Assembly (NCBI RefSeq): GCF_018294505.1 | Contig: NC_057804.1 | Coordinates: 254,270,989 to 254,334,988, forward strand | Length of the DNA stretch: 64,000 nucleotides | Direction: 5' to 3' | From: Triticum aestivum | Taxonomy: Eukaryota; Streptophyta; Magnoliopsida; Poales; Poaceae | In this document: positions 12,692 to 23,777 of the stretch, in pieces | Position numbering within the stretch: the stretch's first letter is position 1 | How the letters are laid out: each line of letters starts with the position of its first letter | Program-made: the position numbers and the translations under genes | Notes under the pieces: model-generated | Database searches by the model: none | What the model was told of the DNA's origin: nothing | The model's input: the letters and a program-made list of their open reading frames with translations, nothing else

Positions 12692-13654
12692 TCATTTGTC
12701 CTCGAGGGTGTCCATGATGGCCAGAGTCTCATTACTGTTTTGAATCAGAACTTTGAGTTTCCAGACACCCTTGCTCCATCGCTTGAGATTATATCTCAAG
12801 TTTTTTAGGTTTTTACATATTTGTGCCGCGGCATTGGGTGCGTGACATGTTTTAGACCATGAGCTAGCAACAACCTCCATGAACCCATCATGATTAGTCC
12901 AGAAATTCTCAAACCGGAAAAGCTTGGATCGGGGGACACTTGATTCAATTGTGACCACGCATGGAATGTGATCGGACACTGGTTTTCCCAGAGGCAGGAC
13001 CATTGTGTTTGGATAGGAGGTGGTCCAACAAGAGGATGAGAAGAACCAATCCAACTGTTCGAGCAGAGGATCATCCTGCATATTACTCCAGGTAAATGCT
13101 CGGCCTTTCACAGGTAATTCCATGAGTGATTGTGCACGGATGAGCTCGTTAAATAACAACATGTCTGCAGCATCACCCCGAGGTTTGTTTCTGTTATTCG
13201 TGGATCGAATAAAGTTGAAGTCGCCAAGAATTAGGCAATTTTCATCATCAAGGATATTCAAATCAAAAAGCCAGTTTGTAAAATCCACTCTACGCTGACC
13301 AGAGCAGGGGCCACAGACATTGACCAGCTTCCACGAGTCATTCGACTGCATGTCCACAAAAGAAATCCCAATGGCAAAAGAATCCACAAACCAAGACGTG
13401 CCCGTAAACACAGTACTATTCCAAATGACAATGATGCCACCAGAGGCACCCACTGATGGCGCAAAAACAAATTTATCGAAGCGCTTAGGGCAGAAAGTCT
13501 TAATAAAGGCAAGATCAAAGGATTCACGTTTAGTTTCCTGGATACATAGCACAGAACAACTGCTAGTATCGATCGCTTTCCTAATAGCCAAAAGTTTTGC
13601 ATCAGAGTTTATGCCTCTGATATTCTAGGAGAGCACATTCCACGATTTATTCAT
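12692..13654 (-). pseudogene. LINE ORF2, endonuclease part
   Basis: The N-terminal part of ORF2, an exonuclease-endonuclease-phosphatase fold that nicks target DNA. Visible catalytic landmarks are the metal-binding Glu in CIQETKRES, the LGDFNFIRS motif, a QLDWFF segment and the terminal SDHIP with its Asp-His pair. I take the start as the ATG at 13654 (residues MNKSWNVLS). The tenth codon is a TAG where related elements have Trp before NIRG, so the start is already disabled. The frame then runs to a TGA at 12692 and continues in frame into the RT part. The preceding ORF1 overlaps slightly at its 3' end. Confidence 0.88.
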
Positions 13655-13668
13655 CGGAAGGGAAGACT

Positions 13669-14877
13669 TCAGTCTTCATCCGCCCCCGACGAGCGCTGGT
13701 CATCCAGTAGCTTCTCACGGGAGAGGGCTTCAGGGGCAATTCCACAATTGCTTCCCATCCGTTGAAGATCCTCGATCGGAGTTGGTGGGGGGCAGGCAGC
13801 ATTGGGCACTTGCACAGGAGCAGCAGCCAAAGAAACAGCATTGACCAAAGGAATCTCACGTGGTTTCACCCGTGACTTGGAACGCTTTGTGTCTGTATCA
13901 TGGTTGATTTTGAAACCGTCATACTTGTTGGATCGATTGCTCCGTCTGACAGTAGTGGTGTCCAAAGGCACTAACACATTGCGGTGTTGAGTAGCCACAG
14001 AAGAGGATGCAAGCACCTGAAGTGCAGTAGGCTGGTCTGATGAAGGCACTATCTGAGATTCTACCTCTGCCGGGACGAGCTGCATGACCGCCTTGAGGCC
14101 AGGAGAGTGTTCAGGCAAATTCCAAGTCGCAACAATCAACCAAGCCCTGGGTTCAGGCGATAGCATAGACGATGGAACAGCAATTGTCCCCCACTGAATT
14201 GCAGTAGCAAAGATCCTAGAGAAAAGGTCAGGTTCAGGCACCATACACTCAATCCAAGCTGCAGCAGCAGCATTAAGATGATTCTGAATACTCTGAAAAG
14301 GGTTTAGGGGTAACATCACAGGAGAAGTATGTTGAAGGGTGATAGCTAGTGTATATATACTCTTGAGCATACCCCCAATCCAAAGCAAGAACTCATGATC
14401 AACTGGAACCTGAAGAAAAACAGAACTTCCCCCAGCCCTGACGAACTCCAACCTGGCTGCATGGTTGCCATTCACAAATCCATCAGCCAAAGCTTCCACT
14501 GCCTGAAACTCCGAATTAGATGACCAAATGCCAGATAGATTATCCTGCACATTATGCTCCGGAACCACACCATCCATGAGAGACGGACCATCATACTGAA
14601 AGAAGGTCCTGAAACTGAACCCAGTGTAAGGTGGAGGGATCACAGGCCACACGCCCCACCCATTTTCCTGAACATCCTGAGCAGGTTCCAGGGCATTCCA
14701 GGCAGCCTCATTCAAAGCATCCTGATCCGCCATCTCATTAATTCGTGCTTGCTGCATGAGGCTGTAGTAAGGAAGCTGATATGGATGTGGAGATGCATTC
14801 AAAAGCAGGGGAACATCTTCATTACCAACCAAGTTTGGAATAGTATTTCTACCAGAACATAGACATGCACCGACCAC
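13669..14877 (-). pseudogene. LINE ORF1, C-terminal part after a frameshift
   Basis: A 402-codon frame that continues ORF1 after a frameshift near 14870. The two frames overlap for about 80 bases, and the upstream frame quickly ends in unrelated residues. It is rich in Pro, Ala, Glu and Val with no catalytic motif, ending in basic and acidic residues 15 bases before the presumed ATG of ORF2. By position it is the tail of the RNA-binding ORF1 protein of a plant L1 element. Its function beyond that is not visible. Confidence 0.75.
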
Positions 14878-16961
14878 GAGCGAGCAAGACCCGGCAGTAA
14901 ACCAACGCTGGTAATCACAAGACTATGCGGCACCTCAGCAACATCCTTGATTTGACATTTAACAAGGATTCTAGCCTTGTTCTGTCCCGGATGGGGCCAG
15001 TCAAGCATCTTCCCAAAGTGTGAGACAGCCTTATGGACATAATGCTTAGTTTGATAGTCCATTGGAAAAGCGAGAAACATGACCCAAACTTCATATTCAA
15101 AGGCAGGCATGCGCATATGGATACTCTCATCATGTGGAACTAGGGAGAAAGTGGAATCATCGGTCAAAGCATGCGGTCCTTCTCTAATGGCAGCATCCCT
15201 ACTCTCCATATCCGCAAACACAACACACCCGATCCCCAGTGGGTAAACAAAATCATCTAGCAGTTCATACTCTAAATGTCCAACGATAATGCGATAGACC
15301 TCAGCTAGCCAGAACTCCTTCTGATGATCAGGGATCGGAGGGTGGACGGAAACAATGGCGTACCTATCGTGATTCAGAGGTGGATCATCCACCACCATAA
15401 CGTGACGTTGGACCCGGTGAGCAGGCCCGCGATCGAAGGTGGATCCATCCGGAGCGAAGGCAAACGGGCTCACGGGGAAGTTCGCCATGGCAGATGGAGC
15501 CGAGAGCTGTGGCGGCTTGAGAGATTTCGCCGGAGTAGGAGGTGGTGGATTCTTGCTCACGGTCGATGGTGGGGGCATGGGTGTAGAACTCGAGGAGAGC
15601 GTCGTTTCACCCGATTGGGGTTTTTGGCAGGCAGAATTGACTACACCCTGACCGGGTAGGCGTATCGTCAAGCAATGGGGGTTAGCCACGTCCGCGTGGT
15701 GCGGGATTATCTGTTTCTGTTTCCATATGCAACCCCCTTGTGGATCCCTAACAACCCGGGCCATACCAACATCCACAGATTTACCAACCGCAGGATCATC
15801 CGCAGCAGCCCGAGGCAAGATCCTATCCGATTGTGTTAGATTTTTTATTTTCCAAGCCCAGCGAGGGAGAAAAGCACAAGTCGTAAGCTTACGTGACTTG
15901 TGGCCCAGTCGAAAGAAGAGAGAACAGCGACGAAGCCCCGGACAAAGCCTAGTCATGTGGTCAACCGCAGAACATGCATTACACGGAAAGCCCAAAGGGT
16001 CCGGGCCGACTTTGCATGGCACATGCTTATGATCATCAATACGTGTAGTCAAGCAAGCGCAGGCGCCAGAGTCATCTCCACAACGCTGACAGAAAACTCT
16101 AGTGCAAGCATCATCAACATGGCCAAGACGATCACAGAGAGAACAATGCAAAAGTCTTTTGTAAATGTATTCCTTGGTGGGGACTGACGAAATTTGCACC
16201 AGAAGCTTAACATTATCATTATCGTATCCGGCCTGCCAGCAATCCAGAACAGAAAAAAGTTTCCCATCCGGAATAGAATCCCATAAGCCCACAATATATC
16301 CTACCCCCTGAAAAGATGGCAACCTTCCAGGAATATCGGGAACAATAGGTAAAGGTATGGAACCAATCCGAAAAGAATCCGAAGAAACCAGAGACGAAAA
16401 ACTACCAAAGGAGATCCGATCAGAAGGCTCGCCGGAATGCAAGTCCGTCGACGGCGGAGTGAACCCCAATTTTTTCAGTACTGGCAATGACGCATGATCT
16501 AATGGTAATTTACTCTGGTTAGAGAGCCATTTAGATTTAATCGCCGGACCAGGTGAGGAAGCCAAACCAGTTAGCTTAGAATCAGCGTGCCATGAGGGGA
16601 GCCGTGGACGTGAATTCCCAGATCGATGAAGATGAAAATGACAGATAAAGTCCGGCCAAATACGGTCTCTTAACCCAAATATGAAATGCCCCACACGATT
16701 TGAGGCCACTGAAAATCGAAAATGTCGATCACCCAGTCGCAAAACAATGAAACCAGCAGCAAGACCTCCAATACATGACTGAAGGGCCAAACCCACCGAA
16801 TCCACCGAGAGGGGAAAAGAAGCCGAGGAGAAGGAAACTTCAAGGAAGAATTCCTTGGAGCCGGGGTTGGGGAGGAAGTGGACCGTAGATCCAAACCTTG
16901 CACGCACTTGTGCCTCCACCTTGAGGCCGGGGGAGAAATCCCAGTGGAGGAGGCCATCCAT
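14799..16961 (-). pseudogene. LINE ORF1 protein, N-terminal part with zinc knuckles
   Basis: A 720-codon frame from the ATG at 16961. Plant L1 ORF1 proteins bind LINE RNA and form the particle with ORF2. Two CCHC knuckles of the spacing C-x2-C-x4-H-x4-C are clear: CSLCDRLGHVDDAC and CNACSAVDHMTRLC; a third, degenerate one follows (CSLFFRLGH). After them comes a Pro/Ser-rich linker, then a domain with PLGIGCVVF and a downstream region resembling the DUF4283-like folds of these proteins (tentative). The frame fails near 14870, where the C-terminal part continues in another frame. One lesion in about 3.3 kb of ORF1 makes the copy fairly young. Confidence 0.85.
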
Positions 16962-17091
16962 TGGGGGCGTTGGCAGGAGATCGTAGGGTTAAACCCTAGA
17001 ATCGCCATGGGAATCGCCTGAGGTGGGTGGAGGTGGGGGAGTCGCCATGGGAATAGGTCGGCTCCACTCTTGGTTTGATGAGCTTTTTTTT

Positions 17092-17109
17092 TGGCGCCGT
17101 TGCCGGGGA
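17092..17109 (+). other. Primer-binding site of Athila C (tRNA-Asp)
   Basis: tggcgccgttgccgggga is an exact 18-nt complement of the 3' end of plant tRNA-Asp including CCA. It normally sits about 11 bases behind the 5' LTR; here the LINE separates it from the LTR. Confidence 0.9.
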
Positions 17110-17124
17110 GCATAGCTCTATTCT

Positions 17125-19925
17125 TTGAGTCACTTGGGATTTATATCTGCTGGACACTATGAAGAACTGCCATCTAGCTCTGCACTTGATTCACCTTCTG
17201 TTATGAGTAAGCTAGCGACACCTAAACCAGCTTCTGCTATTCGTTCCGATATGTCGCATGTTATTGATAATGCAACTTCTACTATGCATGATACTTATGA
17301 TGAAACTACTTCTATGCTTGATACTACTGTGCCCCTTGGTGAATTTCTAGATGAACAAATTTCTAGGTCTAGAGAAAGAGAAATTATTGAAACTGAACAT
17401 GATGATGTTAGTGGTGATGAAAATATGCCTGCTATTCCTGAGGGTTATCTTTTTAATGCTGAATCTATTAAATCTATTCTTGCTTGCCAGGATAGTATCG
17501 AACGTAAGAGGTTGCTAGTTAAGTGGAGTAAAGAATCTTTTAGAGATAGGATGAGACCCGACCCTGCTTTTGCTACCTCACCTATCTGTGTTCCCGATCA
17601 GGATTATTATGATTTTTCTGTTGATCCAGATATAATTACTTTGGTTGAATCTGATCCTTTTTATGGCTATGAATCTGAAACTGTTGTCGCACATCTTCGT
17701 AAGTTAGATGATATAGCTGCCTTGTTTACTAATAATGAGAGATCACGCTACCTTTATTGACTCAAAATATTTCCATTCTCATTAAAGGGTGATGGTAAGA
17801 AATGGTTTAATTCTCTTGATCTTGGTTGTGTGCAAAGTCCCCAGGATATGATTTATTACTTCTTTGCTAAATATTTCCCTGCTCATAAGAAACAAGCTGC
17901 TTTGAGGGAAATATACAACTTTGTGCAAATTGAAGAAGAGAGCCACCCACAAGCTTGGGGGAGGTCCTCAAGTTACTTAGTGCTTTGCCCGATCATCCTC
18001 TTAAGAAACCTGAAATACTCGATATCTTTTATAATGGACTAACCGATGCTTCCAGAGATTACCTGGATAGTTGTGCTGGTTCTCTTTTCAGGGAAAGAAC
18101 ACCGGATGAAGCTGAAATTCTATTGAATAATATGTTGACAAATGAAAATAATTGGGCACCTCCTGAGCCAACTCCTAAGCCAGTTCCAGAGCCAATTACT
18201 AAACCTATTCCTAAACCAACTCCGAAGAAGAGAGGTGTTCTATTTCTCAGTCCCGAAGATATGCAAGAGGCAAAGAAATCCATGAAAGAAGAAGGTATTA
18301 AAGCTGAAGATGTTAAGAATTTACCTCCTATTCAAGAAATACATGGTCTTAATTTACCGCCTGTTGAAGAAGTGTATGATCTCAATTACTTATTTACTGA
18401 AGAACCTCCCGATATGCCAACACAGGTAGTTAAGGTAAATTCTCTCTATACATATGATAAAGCTGAAGTCCCTCCTACTAAAATTGCTAGTCAGTGCTTG
18501 GATGAGTTTGATGACTTTATGTTTAAGCAAGATGACTTTAATGCTTATTTTGGTAGACAATTAAAACAGAATACCTTTATGATTAAATGCTTGGGTGATT
18601 ATATGGCTGATAATAGAGGTGAACTTAAACTTGTTAGCAAACATGCTTCTATGGTTACAACTCAAGTAGAACAAGTACTTAAAGCTCAGAAAGAAGTGCT
18701 TGATGAAATGAATAGTAAGAAAAATGATTATGATGTTAGAGTGGCTACTAGAACTGGTAGAATGACTCAGGAACCTTTGTATCCTGAAGGCCACCCTAAG
18801 AGAATCGAGCAAGCTTTTCAGAGAAATAATATTGATGTACCTAGTTCTTCTAAAAGGAAGAAAAGGGAAAATGATAGGACTGTGCAAACTTCTAGTGAAC
18901 CTATTGCTGAACTACCTGATAATCCAAATGATATCTCTATGTCTGATGCTGAAACACAATCTGGTAATGAACATGAACCTAGTGAAAATGTTAATGATAA
19001 TGTTCATGTTGATGCTCAACCTAGTAATGATAATGAAGTAGAAGTTGAACCTGTTGTTGATCTCGATAACCCACAATCAAAGAATCAACGTTATGATAAG
19101 AGAGACTTTGTTGCTAGGAAACATGGTAAAGAAAGAGAACCATGGGTTCAGAAACCCATGCCTGTTCCTCCCAAACCATCCAAGAAAAAGGATGATGAGG
19201 ATTTTGAGCGCTTTGCTGAAATGATTAGACCTATCTTTTTGCGTATGCGATTAACTGATGTGCTCAAAACAACTCCTTATGCTAAGTATATGAAGGATAT
19301 CATAACAAATAAAAGAAAGATACCGGAAGCTGAAATTTCCACCATGCTTGCTAATTATACTTTTAAGGGTGGAATACCACTGAAACTTGGAGATCCAAGA
19401 GTACCTACTATACCATGCTCCATTAAAAGAAATTATGTTAAAACTGCTTTATGTGATCTTGGAGCCGGTGTTAGTGTTAAGCCTCTCTCTTTATATCGTA
19501 GACTTGACTTGAATAAGTTGACACCTACTGAAATATCTTTGCAAATGGCTGTTAAATCAACTGCTATACCTGTCTGTATTTGTGAGGATGTGCCTGTTGT
19601 AGTTGCAAACGTTACTATTTTAACAGACTTTGTTATTCTTGATATTCCCGAGGACGATAGTATGTCTATTATTCTTGGAAGACCTTTCCTTAATACTGTA
19701 GGGGCTGTTATTGATTGCAACAAAGGCAATGTCACTTTTCATGTTAATGGTAATGAGCATACGGTACACTTTCCGAGGAAACAACCTCAAGTTCATAGTA
19801 TCAACTCTATTGGAAAAATTCCATCGGTTATATTTGGAGGTTTTGAATTCCCTCTCCCTACTGTCAAGAAGAAATATGATATACTTATTATTGGGGATTT
19901 CCATATCCCCGTTGAGGTAACATAG
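17125..19925 (+). pseudogene. Athila C gag-protease polyprotein (broken)
   Basis: The frame is open from just behind the primer site; the first in-frame ATG is at 17203. The part to about 18200 is gag-like: a stretch around GDGKKWFNSLDLG and KYFPAHKKQAALREIYNF matches the retrotransposon gag fold of Athila elements. A Pro/Lys-rich linker follows, then an acidic Asn-rich region. From about 19360 to 19790 lies a retropepsin-like aspartic protease with active-site LCDLGAGVSV (Asp codon 19455-19457) and the flap-side motif IILGRPFL. Lesions: an in-frame TGA at 17758-17760 and a frameshift in a G run near 17955-17965. After that it is open to the TAG at 19925. RT, RNase H and integrase are absent. 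Role: capsid formation and its processing. Confidence 0.85.
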
Positions 19926-20717
19926 TGTTATTCGGAATTTCTCCGGTTTCATGTTAATCGGAATGAGTTTGTTAACAAGACTTGATCAACCTTGTTAGTG
20001 GATTATTTTTGATGAGCATGAGATGGATGAAACTAGAAGCACAACCTTCTGTACCCTCTTTATATTTTCTGTTCTTTAGTAGAAATAAAGTAAAAATAGT
20101 ATTTTTCTGTCTGTTTCCTGACTTATCCGTGCAATATAAAAATATCCCGAAAATAAAAGTCCTCAGAATGCCATGCCAATTTAATATGATTTTTTCGGGA
20201 ATATTTAAGGATTTTTAGGGCAAAAATTACCGTGGGGGGAGCTGCCACCTGGCCACGAGGGTGGAGGGCGCGCCCTACCCCCCTGGGGGCGCCCCCCTGC
20301 CTCAGGGGCCCACGGTGGCCCTCCTCCACTTATCCCTGCACCCATCTTCTTCCTCTGCCTCGCACAAACCCGAAAAACCAACTCAAGCTCGTGTTCCAAC
20401 AACTTTTGCTGTGATTTTCGATCTTCTTGCTCAAAGCATCTCTCGCAAAACTGCTTGGGGAGATTGTTCCTTGGTATGTGACTCCTCCATTGGTCCAATT
20501 AGTTTTTGTTCTAGTGCTTTATTCATTGCAAATTTGTGCTGCATAGGTGACCATGTTCTTGAGCTTGCATGTCAAATTTATATGGTTCCAAGTAGTTCTA
20601 ATGCTTGATATATGCTCTAGGCAATTGTATGAGTAGTTGCTATCAGTTTTATTAAAGTTGGTTCACTTTTGTTTGAAGTTACTAAAAATTTCAGAATTAT
20701 TTTTCAGAGAAAACAAT
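19926..20717 (+). other. Non-coding spacer between the two ORFs of Athila C
   Basis: About 790 bp without a supported gene. It includes an LTR-like GC-rich patch (about 20240-20330, with gcgcgcc and cgcccccc) preceded by an aataaagt stretch. This patch resembles the middle of Athila LTRs in this window, so the spacer may include a remnant of a recombined LTR or leader. Otherwise nothing recognised. Confidence 0.5.
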
Positions 20718-21743
20718 ATGCTTAGGAAGATGTTCCAAGGTGGTTCTTCAAGGAAGCAAGGTCCCAAGCTTGCAATGCGTGATGGTGACGAGGAACCACC
20801 AAGAGACACTCTCGTGAGGCCCTGTGAATGGCCTTCGGAAAATTTTATGAATCAAGTGGGAATTAAAGAAGAATTCTACGCATATTTGCGTAACGCCGGT
20901 CTTGAGGACTTTGAAGCTGATAAATGCCCATAGTATCGTGACCTCACAAGTTCATTTGTGGGGAGGTTTGATTTTTCATCTTTGCGTAATTCTCCTTCAA
21001 TCATGTTTGACCTTTATGACAAATCTTATACCATGGACTTAGAGGATTTCACTCTTGCATGCAAACTTCCATCTTGGGGTAGTATCAGGGATCCCCCTAA
21101 ATCTGAATATAGAGACTTTCTGGCTAGAATAACTGTGGGGGACTCTAGAGATATAGCGCAGGCCACTATAGGGAGCATTCACTGTCCTGCTATACATTAT
21201 TTTGCTCTCTTCATTGGTAGATGCATAACTGCTAAGGATGAAGCATGTCACATGTGTGCCCCTGATCTCAGCATTCTCAGAAGTGCTGTGTTAGGGGACC
21301 AATCTTATCATTTGGGAGCCATTGTAGCTCGTAGGTTGCATCAGAATAGGCATAACGGAGATTTCTTTGCAGGAATTTATGCAACCCGCTTAGCTAATTT
21401 TCTTGATGTAGACATTCGTGAGGGTGATATGGAGTTACCCTCTTCTTATTTAGATCTTGATTCTATGTTTTCCCACCAGTTCATTGAGAGGACTGGACCA
21501 CCTTGCCAGTATCGACTAATCTTTAACAAACGGCATGTGGTCCGTGTTGCTCTTCCTGCTCCTACCTTCTTTGATTTTCAGGAGAGAGGAAGATATATTA
21601 TTACTAGAGACGAGGCAGATGAGTATGAGAGGAGAGCGGAGGCAGCTCGACGCCAGGATGCTGCTCAGGAGGCGGTAGCCGCTGCATCACGGTACGACCC
21701 CAGCTACACATATGGGTATCTGCCAGGCTATTCCTGGCAATAG
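20718..21743 (+). pseudogene. Athila-type ORF (ATHILA ORF-1 family), one stop
   Basis: A frame of 342 codons including the end, from the ATG at 20718, interrupted only by a TAG at 20931-20933 after the residues ADKCP; the same frame continues to the TAG at 21743. It resembles the plant ATHILA ORF-1 protein family (Pfam PF03078 by recall, not searched). That family is found in Athila elements next to or instead of pol, and its biochemical role is not established. Seen in the sequence: a Phe/Leu-rich central domain with MFDLYDKSYTMDLEDF and IHYFALFIGRCI, then a short charged helix rich in Glu, Ala and Arg, and a Tyr-rich end. No signal peptide or membrane segment is evident. Confidence 0.75.
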
Positions 21744-23777
21744 ACCAATTTAGGCCAAAAGCCTAAGCTTGGGGGAGTACGTATTTCCCACCGACATTAC
21801 ATTCATGCTCACACACACTCATTACTAGATGTCGGTGCTCATACTCTTTCACTGTAATATCCATGCTAGTTTATTTTCCTTTTTCCTGCTTTCTTCTTGT
21901 GTGTTTAATAAACCTTAGAAAAACCAAAAAAAATTAGTTAGTCTACTCTCCATGCTCGTAGTAGAATTAAAAAGAAAAACCCAAAAATATTTCCCGTTCT
22001 TCTTTTGCTTGTTGGGAGCTTTCCCGTGTAAATAGTTTTTATTGCTTTTCTTTTCTTTGGGGGTCGAGAAGACTATATTGAAAATGCTTAGTGGCTCTCA
22101 TTTGCATTATTGTTTATCTAACTTAGAGCCCATATTACTTGTCTTCTCTCTTGAGTTGAATGCTTGCAGATTCCAGCTTAGTCCAATGCACATGCACTCT
22201 TATTATTTTACACACCGTTCAGTCGTGCAAGTGAAAGGCCATAATGATGACATATGATGGACTTATTGGGATGAGAAAAGCTGGTATGAACTCGACCTCT
22301 CTTGTTTTTGTAAATATGATGATTTTTATTCATTGTTCCTGATTCAACTATTATGAAGTAAACATATTTGCCATGACATTTAGAGATTATAGTTGCTTGT
22401 GCCATACTTGATTAGCTATGAGTTATAATGGTTTACCTTGCGTGCCAACATGCTATTAGAATGATTATGATGTGGTATGATGGGATGGTATCCTCCTTTG
22501 AATGAATTGAGTGACTCGACTTGGCACATGTTCATGCATGTAGTTGAATCAAATCAACATAGCCTTCATGATATTTATGTTCATGGTGGATTATATCCTA
22601 CTCATGCTTATATTCAGTGTAAATTAATTTTAATGCATGTTTACGACTGTTGTCGCTCTCTCAGTTAGTCGCTTCCCAGTCTTTTGCTAGCCTTCACCTG
22701 TACTAAGCGGGAATACTGCTTGTGCATCCAAACTCCTTAAACCCCAAAGTTGTTCCATATGAGTCCACTATACCTTCCTATATGCGGTATCTACCTGCCG
22801 TTCCAAGTAAATTTGTATGTGCCAAACTCTAAACCTTCAAATAAACATTCTGTTTTGCATGCTCGAGCAGCTCATGTGCAACTAGGGCTGCCTTTATCTT
22901 CCATGCTAGGTGGGTTATTGTCAAGAGGAGTGGACTCCGCTCCTCATTCACGAGAACGGTCCGGTAACCGGGATGCCCAGTCCCATGATCCAAAAAGATC
23001 AAAGCAAATCAAAATAATTAAACAAAACTCCCCCTGGGACCCGTTGAATGTTGGAGGCACTCGTTATTTCGAGAAAGCCATGGATTGATGCTTGTGGAGG
23101 AGGGGGAGTATAAACCTTTACCATTCTGTTTGGGAACTGCCTATAATGCATGTAGTATGGAAGATACAGCCATCTCATAGTTGTTGCGTTGACAGTGAAA
23201 GTATGCCGCTTAAAATATAATTTATCTCTATTTCAAAATCGAGCTCTGGCACCTCTACAAATCCCTTCTTCCCTCTGCGAAGGGCCTATCTATTTACTTT
23301 TATGTTGAGTCATCACCCTTCTTATTAAAAAGCACCCGCTGGAGAGCACACTGTCGTTTGCATTCATTATAATTGGGTTATATTGGGTATGACTTGACTG
23401 GATCTCTTTTACCATGAATTACAATGTTTAGTCAGTCCTTGATCTTTAAAGGTGCTCTGCATTTATATTTTGCGGTCTCAGAAAAGGCTAGCTAGATACC
23501 ATTTTGTTATATCATGTTATGATTATTTTGAGAAAGTGTTGTCATCCGAGTTTTATTATTATGGCTCGCTAGCTGATATGTTATTGATATGAGTAATTGT
23601 GAAACCTACGTGTTATTGTGAGTATGGTTAGTTCATAATAATTGCTGAAACTTGAATGCTGGCTTTTCATGCTTACAACAACAAGAGCAAACAGAGTTTG
23701 TAAAAGTTTTTCTTTTTCTCTTTCAGTTTGTCAACTGAATTTCTTGAGGACAAGCAAGGGTTTAAGCTTGGGGGAGT
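21744..23777 (+). other. Non-coding 3' region and purine tract of Athila C
   Basis: About 2 kb of AT-rich sequence without a gene. It begins with aagcttgggggag right behind the ORF stop and ends with tttaagcttgggggagt directly before the 3' LTR; the second copy is the likely polypurine tract. The same type of region is seen in element A at 3860-5709. Reading frames of 60-112 codons here show no domain. Confidence 0.7.

Larger units (their letters stand above)
9923..17091 (-). mobile_element. Full-length L1-type LINE
   Basis: About 7.2 kb in - orientation, ending in a poly(A) tail (T run at 9921-9928 on the + strand, part of it possibly target sequence) and flanked by the 10-bp duplication tggcgccgtt. 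It carries ORF1 with zinc knuckles (16961-13669, one frameshift) and ORF2 with an apurinic-type endonuclease, reverse transcriptase and a C-terminal zf-RVT domain (13654-10049, three stops). The order and the poly(A) are diagnostic of plant L1 elements. The 5' end reaches the T run at 17084-17092, so the copy looks full length rather than 5'-truncated. Confidence 0.92.
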
